Shown here piece after piece: positions 1-7,959 of a stretch of DNA of 37,518 nucleotides; the first letter of the stretch is position 1; each line of letters starts with the position of its first letter. The DNA comes from an uncultured Bacillaceae bacterium. Lineage in GTDB: Bacteria > Bacillota > Bacilli > Bacillales > Alkalibacillaceae. The notes beneath the pieces are model-generated. The model saw only the letters and a program-made list of their open reading frames with translations, did no database searches and was not told the origin of the DNA. The stretch covers positions 1-37,518 of the forward strand of contig CALKAL010000197.1 of NCBI GenBank assembly GCA_937983065.1, read 5' to 3'. A program made the position numbers and the translations under genes.

Positions 1-2
1 GG

Positions 3-203
3 AAGCAAGAAAAGTTTGACCGTGAGAAAACAGTTGCAAAATTAAAGGCATTAGGGCTTGAGGAATGTATTAAAACCATTGAAGAACCAGATGAAGAGAA
101 ACTTAAATCGGCACTTAGTCTTAAGTTTATTAGCTTAGATGATTTAGAAGGCTGTGTCCATTACAAAATGACGCCTTATCTATCCATTGAAAAATATTCT
201 TAA
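3..203 (+). CDS. 3' end of an unidentified gene
   Basis: An open frame enters from the left edge and runs to a TAA stop, giving the last 66 residues of a protein. The fragment is charged and soluble-looking, begins KQEKFDREK and ends with TPYLSIEKYS. It contains no motif that I can tie to a family, so no function is proposed. Codon use resembles the neighbours. It is followed by a small hairpin and faces the convergent DD-carboxypeptidase gene. Confidence 0.6.
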   Translation, partial: KQEKFDREKTVAKLKALGLEECIKTIEEPDEEKLKSALSLKFISLDDLEGCVHYKMTPYLSIEKYS

Positions 204-206
204 AGG

Positions 207-244
207 TAAGCAGGGATTAAACATCGTCCCTGCTCCATTATTTT
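207..244. terminator. Hairpin between convergent genes
   Basis: An 8-bp perfect stem (AGCAGGGA at 209-216 with TCCCTGCT at 227-234) and a 10-nt loop sit between the two convergent genes. The following T-tract is weak on either strand (CCATTATTTT on plus), so it is a plausible but not strong terminator. Confidence 0.45.
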
Positions 245-1427
245 AATTGAAAAACCTTCTTCTTTTGCGGATTTGTTTTTGAATAAATAAGTAAAGAACA
301 CCGACTATAACTAAACATAACAAACTAATGATAATGATCAGTGGAAGATTCATTTCTTTACCCTGTTCTAAACGATCCGATTCGTCAGCGATGTTTAAAG
401 CTTGTCCGAGGGATTCGTCAATTTTCTTTTTCGACAGTTTTTGCTTGAATAACGTCTCCCCATCCTCATCAGTAACGATTAAATGTCCATTTTCAATATC
501 CTTCTTCCAATTTGTATCTTTCTGACTCGTAAAAAAATAATCGTCACTCATAAAATATTCATTATATGTATCCAACGTTTCAACGTCCTCATGGGTCAGG
601 TGATTCGTTTGAAACGTTTCAAAGCCATAATCAAGTAATTTTGTCGTATCATCATAGGATTGTAAATTCGTATCCGCATTTAATGTGACCGCAATTAATT
701 GAATATGATCTTGCTCGGCGGCGGTGACTAATGTAAAACCCGATTGATTAACGAAACCATTTTTAACACCAATGACATCATCTCGTTGTCGAACTAATTG
801 ATGATGATTGTAAAGCGTCGTATCCCACGATTCTCCCTTCCATTCAATATGTTTTGTTGAAACAATTTGGCGAAAAATATCATTTTGCATGGCATACTGG
901 GTTATTTTGGCCATATCATATGCTGTCGTGACATGATCAGGATGAAATAAACCGTGGGGATTCGTAAATGTAGTCTGTTCAACACCGACTATTTCACGAA
1001 CGAACTGATTCATTCTTTCAGCAAACTGTTCAACATTTCCATCCATATGCTCTGCAATTGCTACCCCAGCATCATTTCCAGAGTTTATCAGTAGGCCTTG
1101 TACTAATTTTTCTAACGTCACTTTTTCCCCGATTTCTAAATATACCCTTGTCCCATTCGTATACCGAGCATTTTCACTGACAGTAACGATATCGTTTAAA
1201 TTTCCTTGTTCAATCGCAATGATGCCTGTAACAATTTTCGTTATACTAGCGGGATACATTAATTGTTCACTATTTTTTTCGTATAAAATATCCCCTGTTG
1301 TCGCATCGATTAAAATAACTGAATCACTATTTAAGTGTAAAGCTTCCTCTCCAACAATTGTTAATGGTTTTACGAAAAGTAATATAGCCATTAAAAGCAA
1401 AATTCGAACGTTTATTTTTGTAGCCAC
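243..1427 (-). CDS. D-alanyl-D-alanine carboxypeptidase-like protein (DacF/PBP5 family), C-terminally anchored
   Basis: Peptidase S11 family enzyme that would trim the terminal D-Ala from peptidoglycan stem peptides outside the membrane. Numbered from GTG at 1427: N-terminal signal segment (about 6-26), SxxK motif SITK at 61-64 with the nucleophile Ser, SGN triad at 116-118, and the third motif at 222-224 reading KNG instead of the usual KTG. A membrane helix near 362-382 followed by a basic tail anchors the C-terminus, as in the family, which usually has an amphipathic helix or a TM there. Length (394 aa) is normal. I prefer GTG at 1427 to the ATG at 1433 because AAGGGG lies only 3 nt before that ATG but about 9 nt before the GTG. 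Single gene, own upstream region. Confidence 0.88.
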   Translation of the reverse strand: MATKINVRILLLMAILLFVKPLTIVGEEALHLNSDSVILIDATTGDILYEKNSEQLMYPASITKIVTGIIAIEQGNLNDIVTVSENARYTNGTRVYLEIGEKVTLEKLVQGLLINSGNDAGVAIAEHMDGNVEQFAERMNQFVREIVGVEQTTFTNPHGLFHPDHVTTAYDMAKITQYAMQNDIFRQIVSTKHIEWKGESWDTTLYNHHQLVRQRDDVIGVKNGFVNQSGFTLVTAAEQDHIQLIAVTLNADTNLQSYDDTTKLLDYGFETFQTNHLTHEDVETLDTYNEYFMSDDYFFTSQKDTNWKKDIENGHLIVTDEDGETLFKQKLSKKKIDESLGQALNIADESDRLEQGKEMNLPLIIIISLLCLVIVGVLYLFIQKQIRKRRRFFN

Positions 1428-1492
1428 ACGCATTTACCCCTTGTAGTTAGATGTTTTTATTTTTGCTTTAATTTAGATATAAAAATAAAATA

Positions 1493-1512
1493 TCCCTTCA
1501 CGTGATGAGGGA
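1493..1512 (-). other. Small hairpin with T-rich 3' flank upstream of the carboxypeptidase gene
   Basis: On the minus strand a short stem (CCCT/AGGG around an inner CACGTG) is followed by ATATTTTATTTTT. It lies between the yndM-like terminator and the carboxypeptidase start, so it could be a second terminator or a leader attenuator. The stem is short and the call is weak. Confidence 0.3.
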
Positions 1513-1564
1513 AAGAAATTTTTAATGTTTTCAGTTTAATTAATAAAAATAATATCATTAATAC

Positions 1565-1597
1565 AAAAAAAGAGCCACCCATTTTAGTGGATGGCTC
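1565..1597 (-). terminator. Rho-independent terminator of the yndM-like gene
   Basis: On the minus strand a 9-bp stem (GAGCCATCC with GGGTGGCTC, one G-U pair) and an 8-nt loop is followed directly by a run of seven T residues, just after the stop of the gene ending at 1609. Confidence 0.85.
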
Positions 1598-1608
1598 ATC
1601 ACCAATTT

Positions 1609-2043
1609 TTACCGGTCATCAAAATCATCTGGGTCAAATTCTTCGGAAAACTCTGTCTGATATTCATATCTTCGAGTTCGTTCATTCATATCTTCGCGGT
1701 TAATTCTTCTCTCAACATATTTGTGGAAAAAGTATTCAAAGACCGTTATTCCAACCGCTGATATTAATGCGGCGGTAAAGAGGTTGATATCCCCTCTTAT
1801 GACAGCTGCATCCATCATAAAATATAAAACGACGTAAGCTAATATAAAATCAGATATGGAGGCAACCGTGTTATTCGTTCTTCTTAATATGAGCAAATCC
1901 CCAAGCAAGTACGAAATCGCCCCTAATGTTACCGTGAACCAAAAGATACTCATTAACGAGAAATCATATCCTATTCCTAATATGACATAAAGTAAGGCAA
2001 AGGTAGCGACAAATTTAATAACAATGGCTTTTAAATGATCCAT
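1609..2043 (-). CDS. yndM: YndM-like membrane protein (DUF2512 family)
   Basis: A 144-residue membrane protein of the Bacillus YndM/DUF2512 family, whose function is not known. Four hydrophobic segments are visible (about 7-25, 29-50, 62-80, 83-105), with a conserved GDLLIL stretch after the second, followed by a charged, Asp/Glu/Arg-rich cytoplasmic tail of about 30 residues. The start ATG at 2043 has AAAAAGGAG about 8 nt upstream. It is a single-gene unit with a clear terminator. Family assignment rests on length, segment spacing and remembered similarity to YndM. Confidence 0.78.
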   Translation of the reverse strand: MDHLKAIVIKFVATFALLYVILGIGYDFSLMSIFWFTVTLGAISYLLGDLLILRRTNNTVASISDFILAYVVLYFMMDAAVIRGDINLFTAALISAVGITVFEYFFHKYVERRINREDMNERTRRYEYQTEFSEEFDPDDFDDR

Positions 2044-2117
2044 ATAAAATAACTCCTTTTTATTGTTATTGTGACAAAACCGTCATAGGCATATTCGTCA
2101 ATATGAAAATTTTATCA

Positions 2118-2147
2118 TTGAATAAGAATGCTTATCCCACGTAATAC
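2118..2147 (+). promoter_or_regulatory. Possible promoter of sdhB with an internal inverted repeat
   Basis: TTGAAT (2118-2123) and TAATAC (2142-2147) are 18 bp apart, ahead of the sdhB-like gene. The spacer carries ATAAG-AATG-CTTAT, a 5-bp inverted repeat. Both hexamers are imperfect, so this is only a candidate. Confidence 0.35.
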
Positions 2148-2216
2148 TAATATGTATAAAAAACGATTAAATTATGTATGGAAAAATACATATTATTATT
2201 AAGAAAGTAGGGATGA

Positions 2217-2966
2217 ATGATGGAGTCTATACACGTTATCGTTACACGCCAAGATCATCCAGAAGCTAATTCGTACGTTGAAGAGTTTACTGTACCATAT
2301 CGACCGAACATGAATATTATTTCCGTCTTAATGGCAATTAGAAGTCATCCTGTTACGAAAGAGGGAAAAAAGACTTCGCCTGTTAAATGGGAAATGAGCT
2401 GTTTGGAAGAGGTATGTGGGATTTGTTCGATGCTTATTAACGGAAAACCACAACAAGCTTGCTCAACCCTCGTTGATAAGCTGGAGCATCCGATTCGCAT
2501 AGAACCGATGAGTACGTTTCCAGTTGTACGGGATTTAATTGTAGACAGGCAAAGAATGTTCGATGCGTTAAAAAGAGTGAAAGCGTGGATTCCGATTGAT
2601 GGGACGTATGATATCGGACCTGGACCACGAATGGCAGAAAATAAAAGACAGTGGGCTTATGAATTATCAAAATGTTTTACGTGTGGGATCTGTTTAGAGG
2701 TTTGTCCAAACGTAAATGAAGCAACACCGTTTTTAGGCCCCTTCGTTTTTTCACAAATTCATTTAAAAAATGCCCATCCAACGGGAGAAATGAATAAAAG
2801 TGAACGACTTGAAACATTTATGGGAGAAGGCGGTTTAGAATGGTGTGGGAATTCTCAAAATTGTGTTCAAGCATGTCCAAAAGGAATTCCTTTAACGACA
2901 TCGATTGCCCAAATTAATCGTGATTCAACAGTACAGTCGTTTAAAAACTTTTTTGGTGATTATTAA
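2217..2966 (+). CDS. sdhB: Succinate dehydrogenase / fumarate reductase iron-sulfur subunit, orphan copy
   Basis: Closely resembles Bacillus SdhB over its whole length (249 aa). The plant-type [2Fe-2S] ligands are C62, C67, C70 and C82. The C-terminal ferredoxin domain has C153-x2-C156-x2-C159-x3-C163-P and C210, C216, C220-P, the sets expected for the [4Fe-4S] and [3Fe-4S] clusters, so the electron path looks complete. In a normal complex II it passes electrons from flavoprotein SdhA to the quinone site of SdhC at the cytoplasmic membrane. What is odd is the context: no sdhC or sdhA precedes it (a divergent yndM-like gene does) and none follows. It is either a second copy or a rearranged locus. 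ATG at 2217 and ATG at 2220 are both possible starts; AAGTAGGG lies just upstream. Confidence 0.92.
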   Translation: MMESIHVIVTRQDHPEANSYVEEFTVPYRPNMNIISVLMAIRSHPVTKEGKKTSPVKWEMSCLEEVCGICSMLINGKPQQACSTLVDKLEHPIRIEPMSTFPVVRDLIVDRQRMFDALKRVKAWIPIDGTYDIGPGPRMAENKRQWAYELSKCFTCGICLEVCPNVNEATPFLGPFVFSQIHLKNAHPTGEMNKSERLETFMGEGGLEWCGNSQNCVQACPKGIPLTTSIAQINRDSTVQSFKNFFGDY

Positions 2967-3106
2967 ATAGGTGTTTATGATGTATATGGAATGTTGTGAA
3001 TTGAAAATGCCTAAATGGGCGCAATAATTTTTCCTTATTATTTACATTATCTCCTCCATTCACATATTGATATATGAGAGTAGAAACTGAATTGAGGAGG
3101 AGAATA

Positions 3107-4000
3107 ATGAGTCAACATGATGAATTAGTCCGTTTTATCGAGGAATTAGAACGTTGGGCTTTAGAGTTCAAGGAAAGATTGCAGCATCCTAGCTTCGTAC
3201 AGTCAAGAGTTGAAGAAGCCGAAGCCATTAGAAAAGAAGTCGACAATCTGTTGCATCAAATTAAAGAAATAAAAGAAAGGTCCGTTCCATTAAATGCATC
3301 CATATGTGAAAATTTAAGAAAACAAGCCTTATCATTAAACAGTCTTTGGAATAAATGGTTAAATCGCAAAAATGCAGTTCCAATCGGAAAACATCAACTC
3401 CCCCCTTTACCTTATGCTTATAATGCGTTAGAACCTGTTATATCCGAAGAAATAATGCGCCTACATCATGACAAGCATCATAAAAGCTATGTTGACGGAT
3501 TAAACAAAGCCGAATTAGAAATGCAAAAGGCAAGAGAAACGAATGATTTTGCTTTAATAAAACATTGGGAACGCGAAGCTGCCTTTAATGGTGCCGGTCA
3601 TTATTTACACACGATTTTTTGGAACATCATGAGTCCGAATGGTGGCGGAAAACCGAAAGGCGAGCTATTAAGAGAGATTGAAAATTCATTTGGAAGCTTT
3701 GAAAAATTTAAAAGGCATTTTACAGAAGCGGCTAATAAGGTTGAAGGCGTTGGTTGGGCCATTTTAGTCTGGTCCCCTCGTTCTCATCGCCTTGAAATTT
3801 TACAAGCTGAAATGCATCAACATTTATCACAATGGGACGTGATTCCGCTTCTCGTATTAGACGTTTGGGAGCATGCCTATTATTTACAATATAAAAACGA
3901 TCGTAAAGCGTATATTGATAAATGGTGGAATGTCGTCAATTGGGATGTCGTAGCAAAACGTTATCAAAAAGCTAAACAATTAATGTGGAAGCCTTATTAA
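3107..4000 (+). CDS. sodF: Superoxide dismutase, Fe/Mn family, with N-terminal helical extension (SodF type)
   Basis: Cytoplasmic enzyme converting superoxide to oxygen and peroxide. From ATG 3107 (297 aa), residues 1-90 are a charged, helical, probably coiled-coil extension; the SOD domain begins near residue 92 (VPIGKHQLPPLPY). Metal-site residues are visible: HHDKHH around 120-125, H168 in the YLHTIFW segment, D252 and H256 in DVWEHAYYLQYKNDR. The residue aligned with Gln69 of Fe enzymes is Gly, and a Gln occurs before the DVWEH motif, which is more usual in Mn enzymes, so the metal is uncertain. The overall plan matches B. subtilis SodF. The start is moved 11 codons in from the longest frame because GAGGAGG ends about 7 nt before this ATG. 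A terminator follows. Confidence 0.9.
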   Translation: MSQHDELVRFIEELERWALEFKERLQHPSFVQSRVEEAEAIRKEVDNLLHQIKEIKERSVPLNASICENLRKQALSLNSLWNKWLNRKNAVPIGKHQLPPLPYAYNALEPVISEEIMRLHHDKHHKSYVDGLNKAELEMQKARETNDFALIKHWEREAAFNGAGHYLHTIFWNIMSPNGGGKPKGELLREIENSFGSFEKFKRHFTEAANKVEGVGWAILVWSPRSHRLEILQAEMHQHLSQWDVIPLLVLDVWEHAYYLQYKNDRKAYIDKWWNVVNWDVVAKRYQKAKQLMWKPY

Positions 4001-4016
4001 GTTTGAGATGAGTCAT

Positions 4017-4047
4017 AGCCTGTCGTAATTAGTTGACAGGCTTTTCT
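4017..4047 (+). terminator. Terminator of sodF
   Basis: An 8-bp perfect stem (AGCCTGTC at 4017-4024 with GACAGGCT at 4035-4042) with a 10-nt loop and TTTTCTATTT after it. Confidence 0.82.
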
Positions 4048-4052
4048 ATTTC

Positions 4053-4078
4053 ATTCAAATAATTTATTTGAATTGACA
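4053..4078. promoter_or_regulatory. Perfect 21-bp palindrome abutting a TTGACA box
   Basis: ATTCAAATAA (4053-4062), one central T, and TTATTTGAAT (4064-4073) form an exact inverted repeat. The last T begins a consensus -35 hexamer TTGACA (4073-4078) upstream of the glycosyltransferase gene. No good -10 was found at normal spacing, so the promoter itself is unproven. The site looks like a dimeric repressor operator. Confidence 0.5.
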
Positions 4079-4117
4079 TAAACTATAACTGGAAATTTGT
4101 TATGAATAGGAGAAAAC

Positions 4118-5251
4118 ATGATGAAAAAAGTGTTGTTCCTTCCCTTTTTACAAATTAAAACGGGGCATCACCATGTCGCTGAAGCCTTGACGGAAGAATT
4201 TCTTGCCAACAACGATAATTTAATATGCCAAACTCGGGAAATATTAAGCGACCGATTCGGGCAACTTGAATTTCTTGTGTCAAAAACGTATTTACAATGG
4301 ATTCATCACTTCCCAGAATCGTATCATTGGCTCTATAAGAAAATGGTTTATAACGATGATAAGTCATCTCGTTATATGATGTATGAATTTTTATTTTTAA
4401 GTAAGATGAAATCGATTCTAAATGAAGAAAAGCCAGATTTAATTATTTGTACTCACGCCCTTCCCTCTTATATTTTAAGTCAGTTAAAAAAGAGAAATAA
4501 AATAAATATACCAATTATTAACGTATATACCGATTTTTTTGTTCATAATTTATGGGGCAAGGAACATATTGATTACCATTTCGTAGCTACAGAAAAAATG
4601 AAATCGTATTTAATGAGTCACGGCGTTTCGGATAAAAATATTTTTATATCAGGGATTCCAACTCATCGGAAAATAAAAGTGAATCAACGGATGAAAGAAA
4701 GAAATCAACGATTAAAGGTATTAATTGGCGGTGGGAGTTTAGGTATCGGTTTTTACGAGGAAATCATTCCTAAATTAAAAAATGATCAAATAACTTATTA
4801 TATTTTGTGTGGAAGAAATAAAGACTATTATAATGTACTAAAACAAAGAAAGTTATCACATATCGTCCCCCTTCCCTTTATTCATTCAAAGGAAGACATG
4901 AACAGGCTCTATGATCATATGGATGCAATCATTACAAAACCTGGTGGTGTAACGGTTAGCGAATGTTTTAAGAAACAGCTGCCGATTTTCGTATACGATG
5001 CTTTACCTGGTCAGGAGCAAATTAATTTAAAGGAATTGTCACAATTAGGTTTAATTTTTTATAGTGAAGCCTGGAAAGAAAATGGTCAATTAGAAAAAGA
5101 TTTAGTCGATATTTTGTATGATGACAAATTAATGAAAGAATATGAGTGGCGGGTTAAAAACTATAATTACCGGACGACGAATGAACATCCAGTAAACTAT
5201 TTCAATGATTTTTTGACCCAACCATCCATACAAGATGCAAAAAATAACTAG
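4118..5251 (+). CDS. UgtP/MGDG-synthase-like glycosyltransferase (GT28 fold)
   Basis: A 377-residue cytoplasmic or membrane-associated GT-B glycosyltransferase. The N-terminal MGDG-synthase-like half carries the family's glycine/histidine loop (KTGHHHVAEAL, about 14-25) and the ICTHALPSY and NVYTDFFVHNLW segments. The C-terminal donor-binding half has GIPTHRKI, LCGRNKD, ITKPGGVTVSE and PGQEQIN, all matching B. subtilis UgtP, which transfers glucose from UDP-glucose to diacylglycerol. The acceptor loop is shorter and divergent (HHH where UgtP has GHVQ), so it may be a paralogue using another lipid or sugar. AGGAG lies 5 nt before ATG 4118 (8 nt before ATG 4121). It stands alone between two terminators. 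Confidence 0.82.
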   Translation: MMKKVLFLPFLQIKTGHHHVAEALTEEFLANNDNLICQTREILSDRFGQLEFLVSKTYLQWIHHFPESYHWLYKKMVYNDDKSSRYMMYEFLFLSKMKSILNEEKPDLIICTHALPSYILSQLKKRNKINIPIINVYTDFFVHNLWGKEHIDYHFVATEKMKSYLMSHGVSDKNIFISGIPTHRKIKVNQRMKERNQRLKVLIGGGSLGIGFYEEIIPKLKNDQITYYILCGRNKDYYNVLKQRKLSHIVPLPFIHSKEDMNRLYDHMDAIITKPGGVTVSECFKKQLPIFVYDALPGQEQINLKELSQLGLIFYSEAWKENGQLEKDLVDILYDDKLMKEYEWRVKNYNYRTTNEHPVNYFNDFLTQPSIQDAKNN

Positions 5252-5318
5252 GACAAATGACATGAACAGGACGTCTAAATTTCGACGTTCTATCTGTCTA
5301 TATTTGTCCTAGTTTATT
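5249..5318 (+). terminator. Long nested terminator of the glycosyltransferase gene
   Basis: CTAGGACAAAT starting in the stop codon pairs with ATTTGTCCTAG (about 5303-5313), enclosing an inner GAC-GTC rich hairpin. TTTATT follows on plus. The long stem could also serve the convergent PBP gene. Confidence 0.65.
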
Positions 5319-5346
5319 ATCCAAATATAAATATCAGTTTAGATTA

Positions 5347-7389
5347 TTATTCAAACAGTTCTCTAGCCTTTTCAACGACGTAGCCACTTCCACCGTGTTC
5401 TTCAATTCCTTCAAGCATTAAAGCTAACACTAGGTCAGGTTCATTTTGATCGTAAGTTACGATTAATCCATTTTGAACACCGGCTTCATCTTCAAAGCTT
5501 GATTTTAATTCGGCGGTCCCAGTTTTGGCTGCCATGCTACGTCCTGCGATATCGAGGCTTGTACCCGTCCCTTCTTCGACAACTCCTCTTAAATATTGCT
5601 GTAATAGCTCAGCTTGTTGTTCAGTGATTACATTTTCAAGCCATACTTCTTCATTTTCATTCGTTAAAAGAAGAGGCTTCATCATATTTCCATCATTAAC
5701 AATACCACTATAAAGACTTGCTAAATGGACGATGTTAACGAGAAGCTCACCTTGACCATATGCTGTATCTGCGAGTAATACTTCCGAATGTAAATCGCCA
5801 CTATTAGAAATTTGCGAAGCCGTTAATGGGTATGTGAACGGAAGCGATTCATTAAAACCGAGGCTTTCTAGTCCAGCTTTAAATTCGTCCGAGCCGATAT
5901 CTAAACTAAGCATCGCAAAATAAATATTGTCAGAGAACGTAATGGCTCTTTCTAAATTAACTTCATCGTATTGATCGTATACCCGAGTTACCCGATAATT
6001 ACCCCAAGAATCATTCGGCTGCCACTGTTTTCCGGAAATCGTCCGTAATTCATCTGCATCTAAAACACCACTATTAAAGCCAATCATCGATGAAATTAGT
6101 TTAATCGTAGAGCCAGGTGAATACGTTGCTGCAAATCGGTTAATATTAGGTTGATTTTCATCATTTAAAAATTCATTATATTGCTCCGTTGTCATCCCTA
6201 ATATAAAATCATTCGGGTCAAAGGCTGGCACACTAATAAGAGAAGTTACTTCCCCTGTTGACGGATTAATTGTTGCAGCTGTTCCCCGTTCATCTTTAAC
6301 GATATCGTATAATTGCTGTTGGAGTGCGATATCAATCGTTAATTGAATCGTTTCTCCGTTTTCAGGTTCTTTTTTAGCAACGGTTTGAGTCGATTGATCT
6401 TCTTTTAAAATATATATCTCGACCCCGTCTACACCGCGTAATTCCCGTTCGAATAGTTGCTCAAGTCCTCGTTTACCGATTAAATCTCTTTCTGTATACC
6501 CTTCTTCCTCGAGTGCTTCTAATTCTTCCTGATTAATCGCCCCGATGTAACCGACTAAATGGGCTACAGTTTCTTTATATGGATAAATTCGATCGAGGAC
6601 AATTCTTGATGTAACACCATCGATTGAGACGGCTCTAGAGACAATTTCCTCATCTTCTAACAGCACTTTTTTAATAGGTACAAAATGATTTTCCTGTACC
6701 CAACTTTGATTATATTTATCTCTAATGAAACCTTCCGTTACGTTTAAGATCTCAGCTAACTGGGATAAATTAGCTTCATTAAAAGATTGTAATGTAACAC
6801 CAATTTCGTACACTTCTCCATTTGTCGCCAATAAGTTCCCGTTACGATCAACAATATCACCCCGGGAACCAGGGATTGTTGAAATACGAACCTCATCTCC
6901 ATCCTCTAACCGCGGTAAAATGAGTGAATGATTCCATTCAATTAACCATTTCGATTCAGGCTCCTCGTCTTCTTCAAACTCCCCTTCTTCTACTTCTTTA
7001 AACAGTTTCACATTGTTTTGATAATCGATTGGTCCGCCAATAGTATTAAAGGAAATTTTTATCGGGATTTCATATTCCGTTAAATATTCTAATTCTTCTT
7101 CATCAATTTCCGTTTCTTCTACAATTTCAATCGATAAATTTGAGACTTCTAAAACATCATATAAAAATTCATACCGCTCTCCAAAGTCTTCGTAACTATA
7201 TTTTGCTTTTGTCCGATCGAGTAAAAAGTCATTGTACATCGTTTGGAAATCATATTGTTCCCAAAGCTCAATATAATCGGCTAAAAAATCATACGGTGTT
7301 AATTCTTTTTCCTCCAACACCTCATCTTCATTAGAGCATCCGACTAATAAGATAAGTATGATAAAAAATCCAGTAATTATTTTTTTCAT
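5347..7389 (-). CDS. pbpC: Penicillin-binding protein 3-type transpeptidase, MecA-like N-terminus, lipoprotein
   Basis: Class B PBP (680 aa) that cross-links peptidoglycan on the outer face of the membrane. From ATG 7389: lipoprotein signal peptide with lipobox LLVGC (Cys18), an NTF2-like MecA_N domain (about 28-150) rich in acidic residues, a PBP dimer/linker domain beginning at IPGSRGDIVDRNG (about 172), and the transpeptidase domain with SxxK STIK at 427-430, SDN at 486-488 and KTGTAE from 622. This is the plan of B. subtilis PBP3 and of staphylococcal PBP2a. The start is moved 9 codons in because GGGAGGG lies 7 nt before this ATG; it also places the lipobox at the right distance. All catalytic motifs are intact. 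Beta-lactam affinity cannot be judged from sequence. Confidence 0.9.
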   Translation of the reverse strand: MKKIITGFFIILILLVGCSNEDEVLEEKELTPYDFLADYIELWEQYDFQTMYNDFLLDRTKAKYSYEDFGERYEFLYDVLEVSNLSIEIVEETEIDEEELEYLTEYEIPIKISFNTIGGPIDYQNNVKLFKEVEEGEFEEDEEPESKWLIEWNHSLILPRLEDGDEVRISTIPGSRGDIVDRNGNLLATNGEVYEIGVTLQSFNEANLSQLAEILNVTEGFIRDKYNQSWVQENHFVPIKKVLLEDEEIVSRAVSIDGVTSRIVLDRIYPYKETVAHLVGYIGAINQEELEALEEEGYTERDLIGKRGLEQLFERELRGVDGVEIYILKEDQSTQTVAKKEPENGETIQLTIDIALQQQLYDIVKDERGTAATINPSTGEVTSLISVPAFDPNDFILGMTTEQYNEFLNDENQPNINRFAATYSPGSTIKLISSMIGFNSGVLDADELRTISGKQWQPNDSWGNYRVTRVYDQYDEVNLERAITFSDNIYFAMLSLDIGSDEFKAGLESLGFNESLPFTYPLTASQISNSGDLHSEVLLADTAYGQGELLVNIVHLASLYSGIVNDGNMMKPLLLTNENEEVWLENVITEQQAELLQQYLRGVVEEGTGTSLDIAGRSMAAKTGTAELKSSFEDEAGVQNGLIVTYDQNEPDLVLALMLEGIEEHGGSGYVVEKARELFE

Positions 7390-7433
7390 AAGACGACCCT
7401 CCCTGTTTACGGCCAATCGAAGCCATGTTAGTA

Positions 7434-7462
7434 AAAAAGAGATCAGCTAGGCTTTGATCTCT
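7434..7462 (-). terminator. Terminator of the SCP2-domain gene
   Basis: On minus, AGAGATCA (7462-7455) pairs with TGATCTCT (7445-7438) across a 9-nt loop, followed by TTTTTAC. It separates the SCP2 gene from the downstream PBP gene. Confidence 0.82.
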
Positions 7463-7511
7463 AATCTACATATCCATTTTAAGCTAGTCTATAAATGACA
7501 TTACAATAAGT

Positions 7512-7838
7512 TTAACGATAACTATTTAAAACGTTTTGTAACTTTAATGCAGAAGGTAAATCTCCACTCACTTTAACTTTTCCCATCATAAAAGCGGTTG
7601 TAGGGTTTAGCGTTCCTTCAATTAATTTTTCAAAATTACTTTCGTTTAACTTGAACGTACACTTTGCTTCTTCTGAAAGTCCCTCAGCCAATGACACGCC
7701 TTCGTTTGTAAAATGGACAGACCATTTTCCACCGTCTTCTTTATCCGTTATATCAAAGGCAAAAATAGCATTTAATCCATTTAAATGTTCTGGATTTTGA
7801 TTCGCTTTACTTACTAAACCTTCTAACAGTTCCCTCAT
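7512..7838 (-). CDS. SCP2 sterol-carrier-domain protein
   Basis: A 108-residue single-domain protein of the SCP2 sterol-binding family: alternating strands with WSVHFTNEGV, a CTFKLNESNFEKLIEG core strand-helix, LNPTTAFMMGKVKVSGD and a closing helix, the typical signature order. Members bind hydrophobic ligands such as acyl chains or acyl-CoA in a cavity; the ligand here is unknown. No signal peptide. AAAGGAGATATCGAAGG precedes the ATG at good distance. It is followed by its own terminator and is divergent from msrA. Confidence 0.85.
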   Translation of the reverse strand: MRELLEGLVSKANQNPEHLNGLNAIFAFDITDKEDGGKWSVHFTNEGVSLAEGLSEEAKCTFKLNESNFEKLIEGTLNPTTAFMMGKVKVSGDLPSALKLQNVLNSYR

Positions 7839-7959
7839 CCTTCGATATCTCCTTTTAAATGATAATAACTATATTATAACAAAAAAATACCGTCATCGTT
7901 TATAATAAATTAGAATCATATTCATATTTTATTACGATAATTTGTACGGGGTGGTCAAT

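Noticed and set aside
2118..2140. Fur box upstream of sdhB
   Set aside because: The inverted repeat ATAAG-AATG-CTTAT lacks the 7-1-7 layout of Fur sites.
2980..3030. A 16-codon ORF (MMYMECCELKMPKWAQ) after sdhB with AGGTG nearby
   Set aside because: Spacing to the ATG is too short and there is no family likeness; too small to support.
7895..7935. PerR-like box (TTATAAT and ATTAGAA) upstream of msrA
   Set aside because: The half-sites are two bases apart instead of one and the second is imperfect; the region is very AT-rich, so chance is likely.
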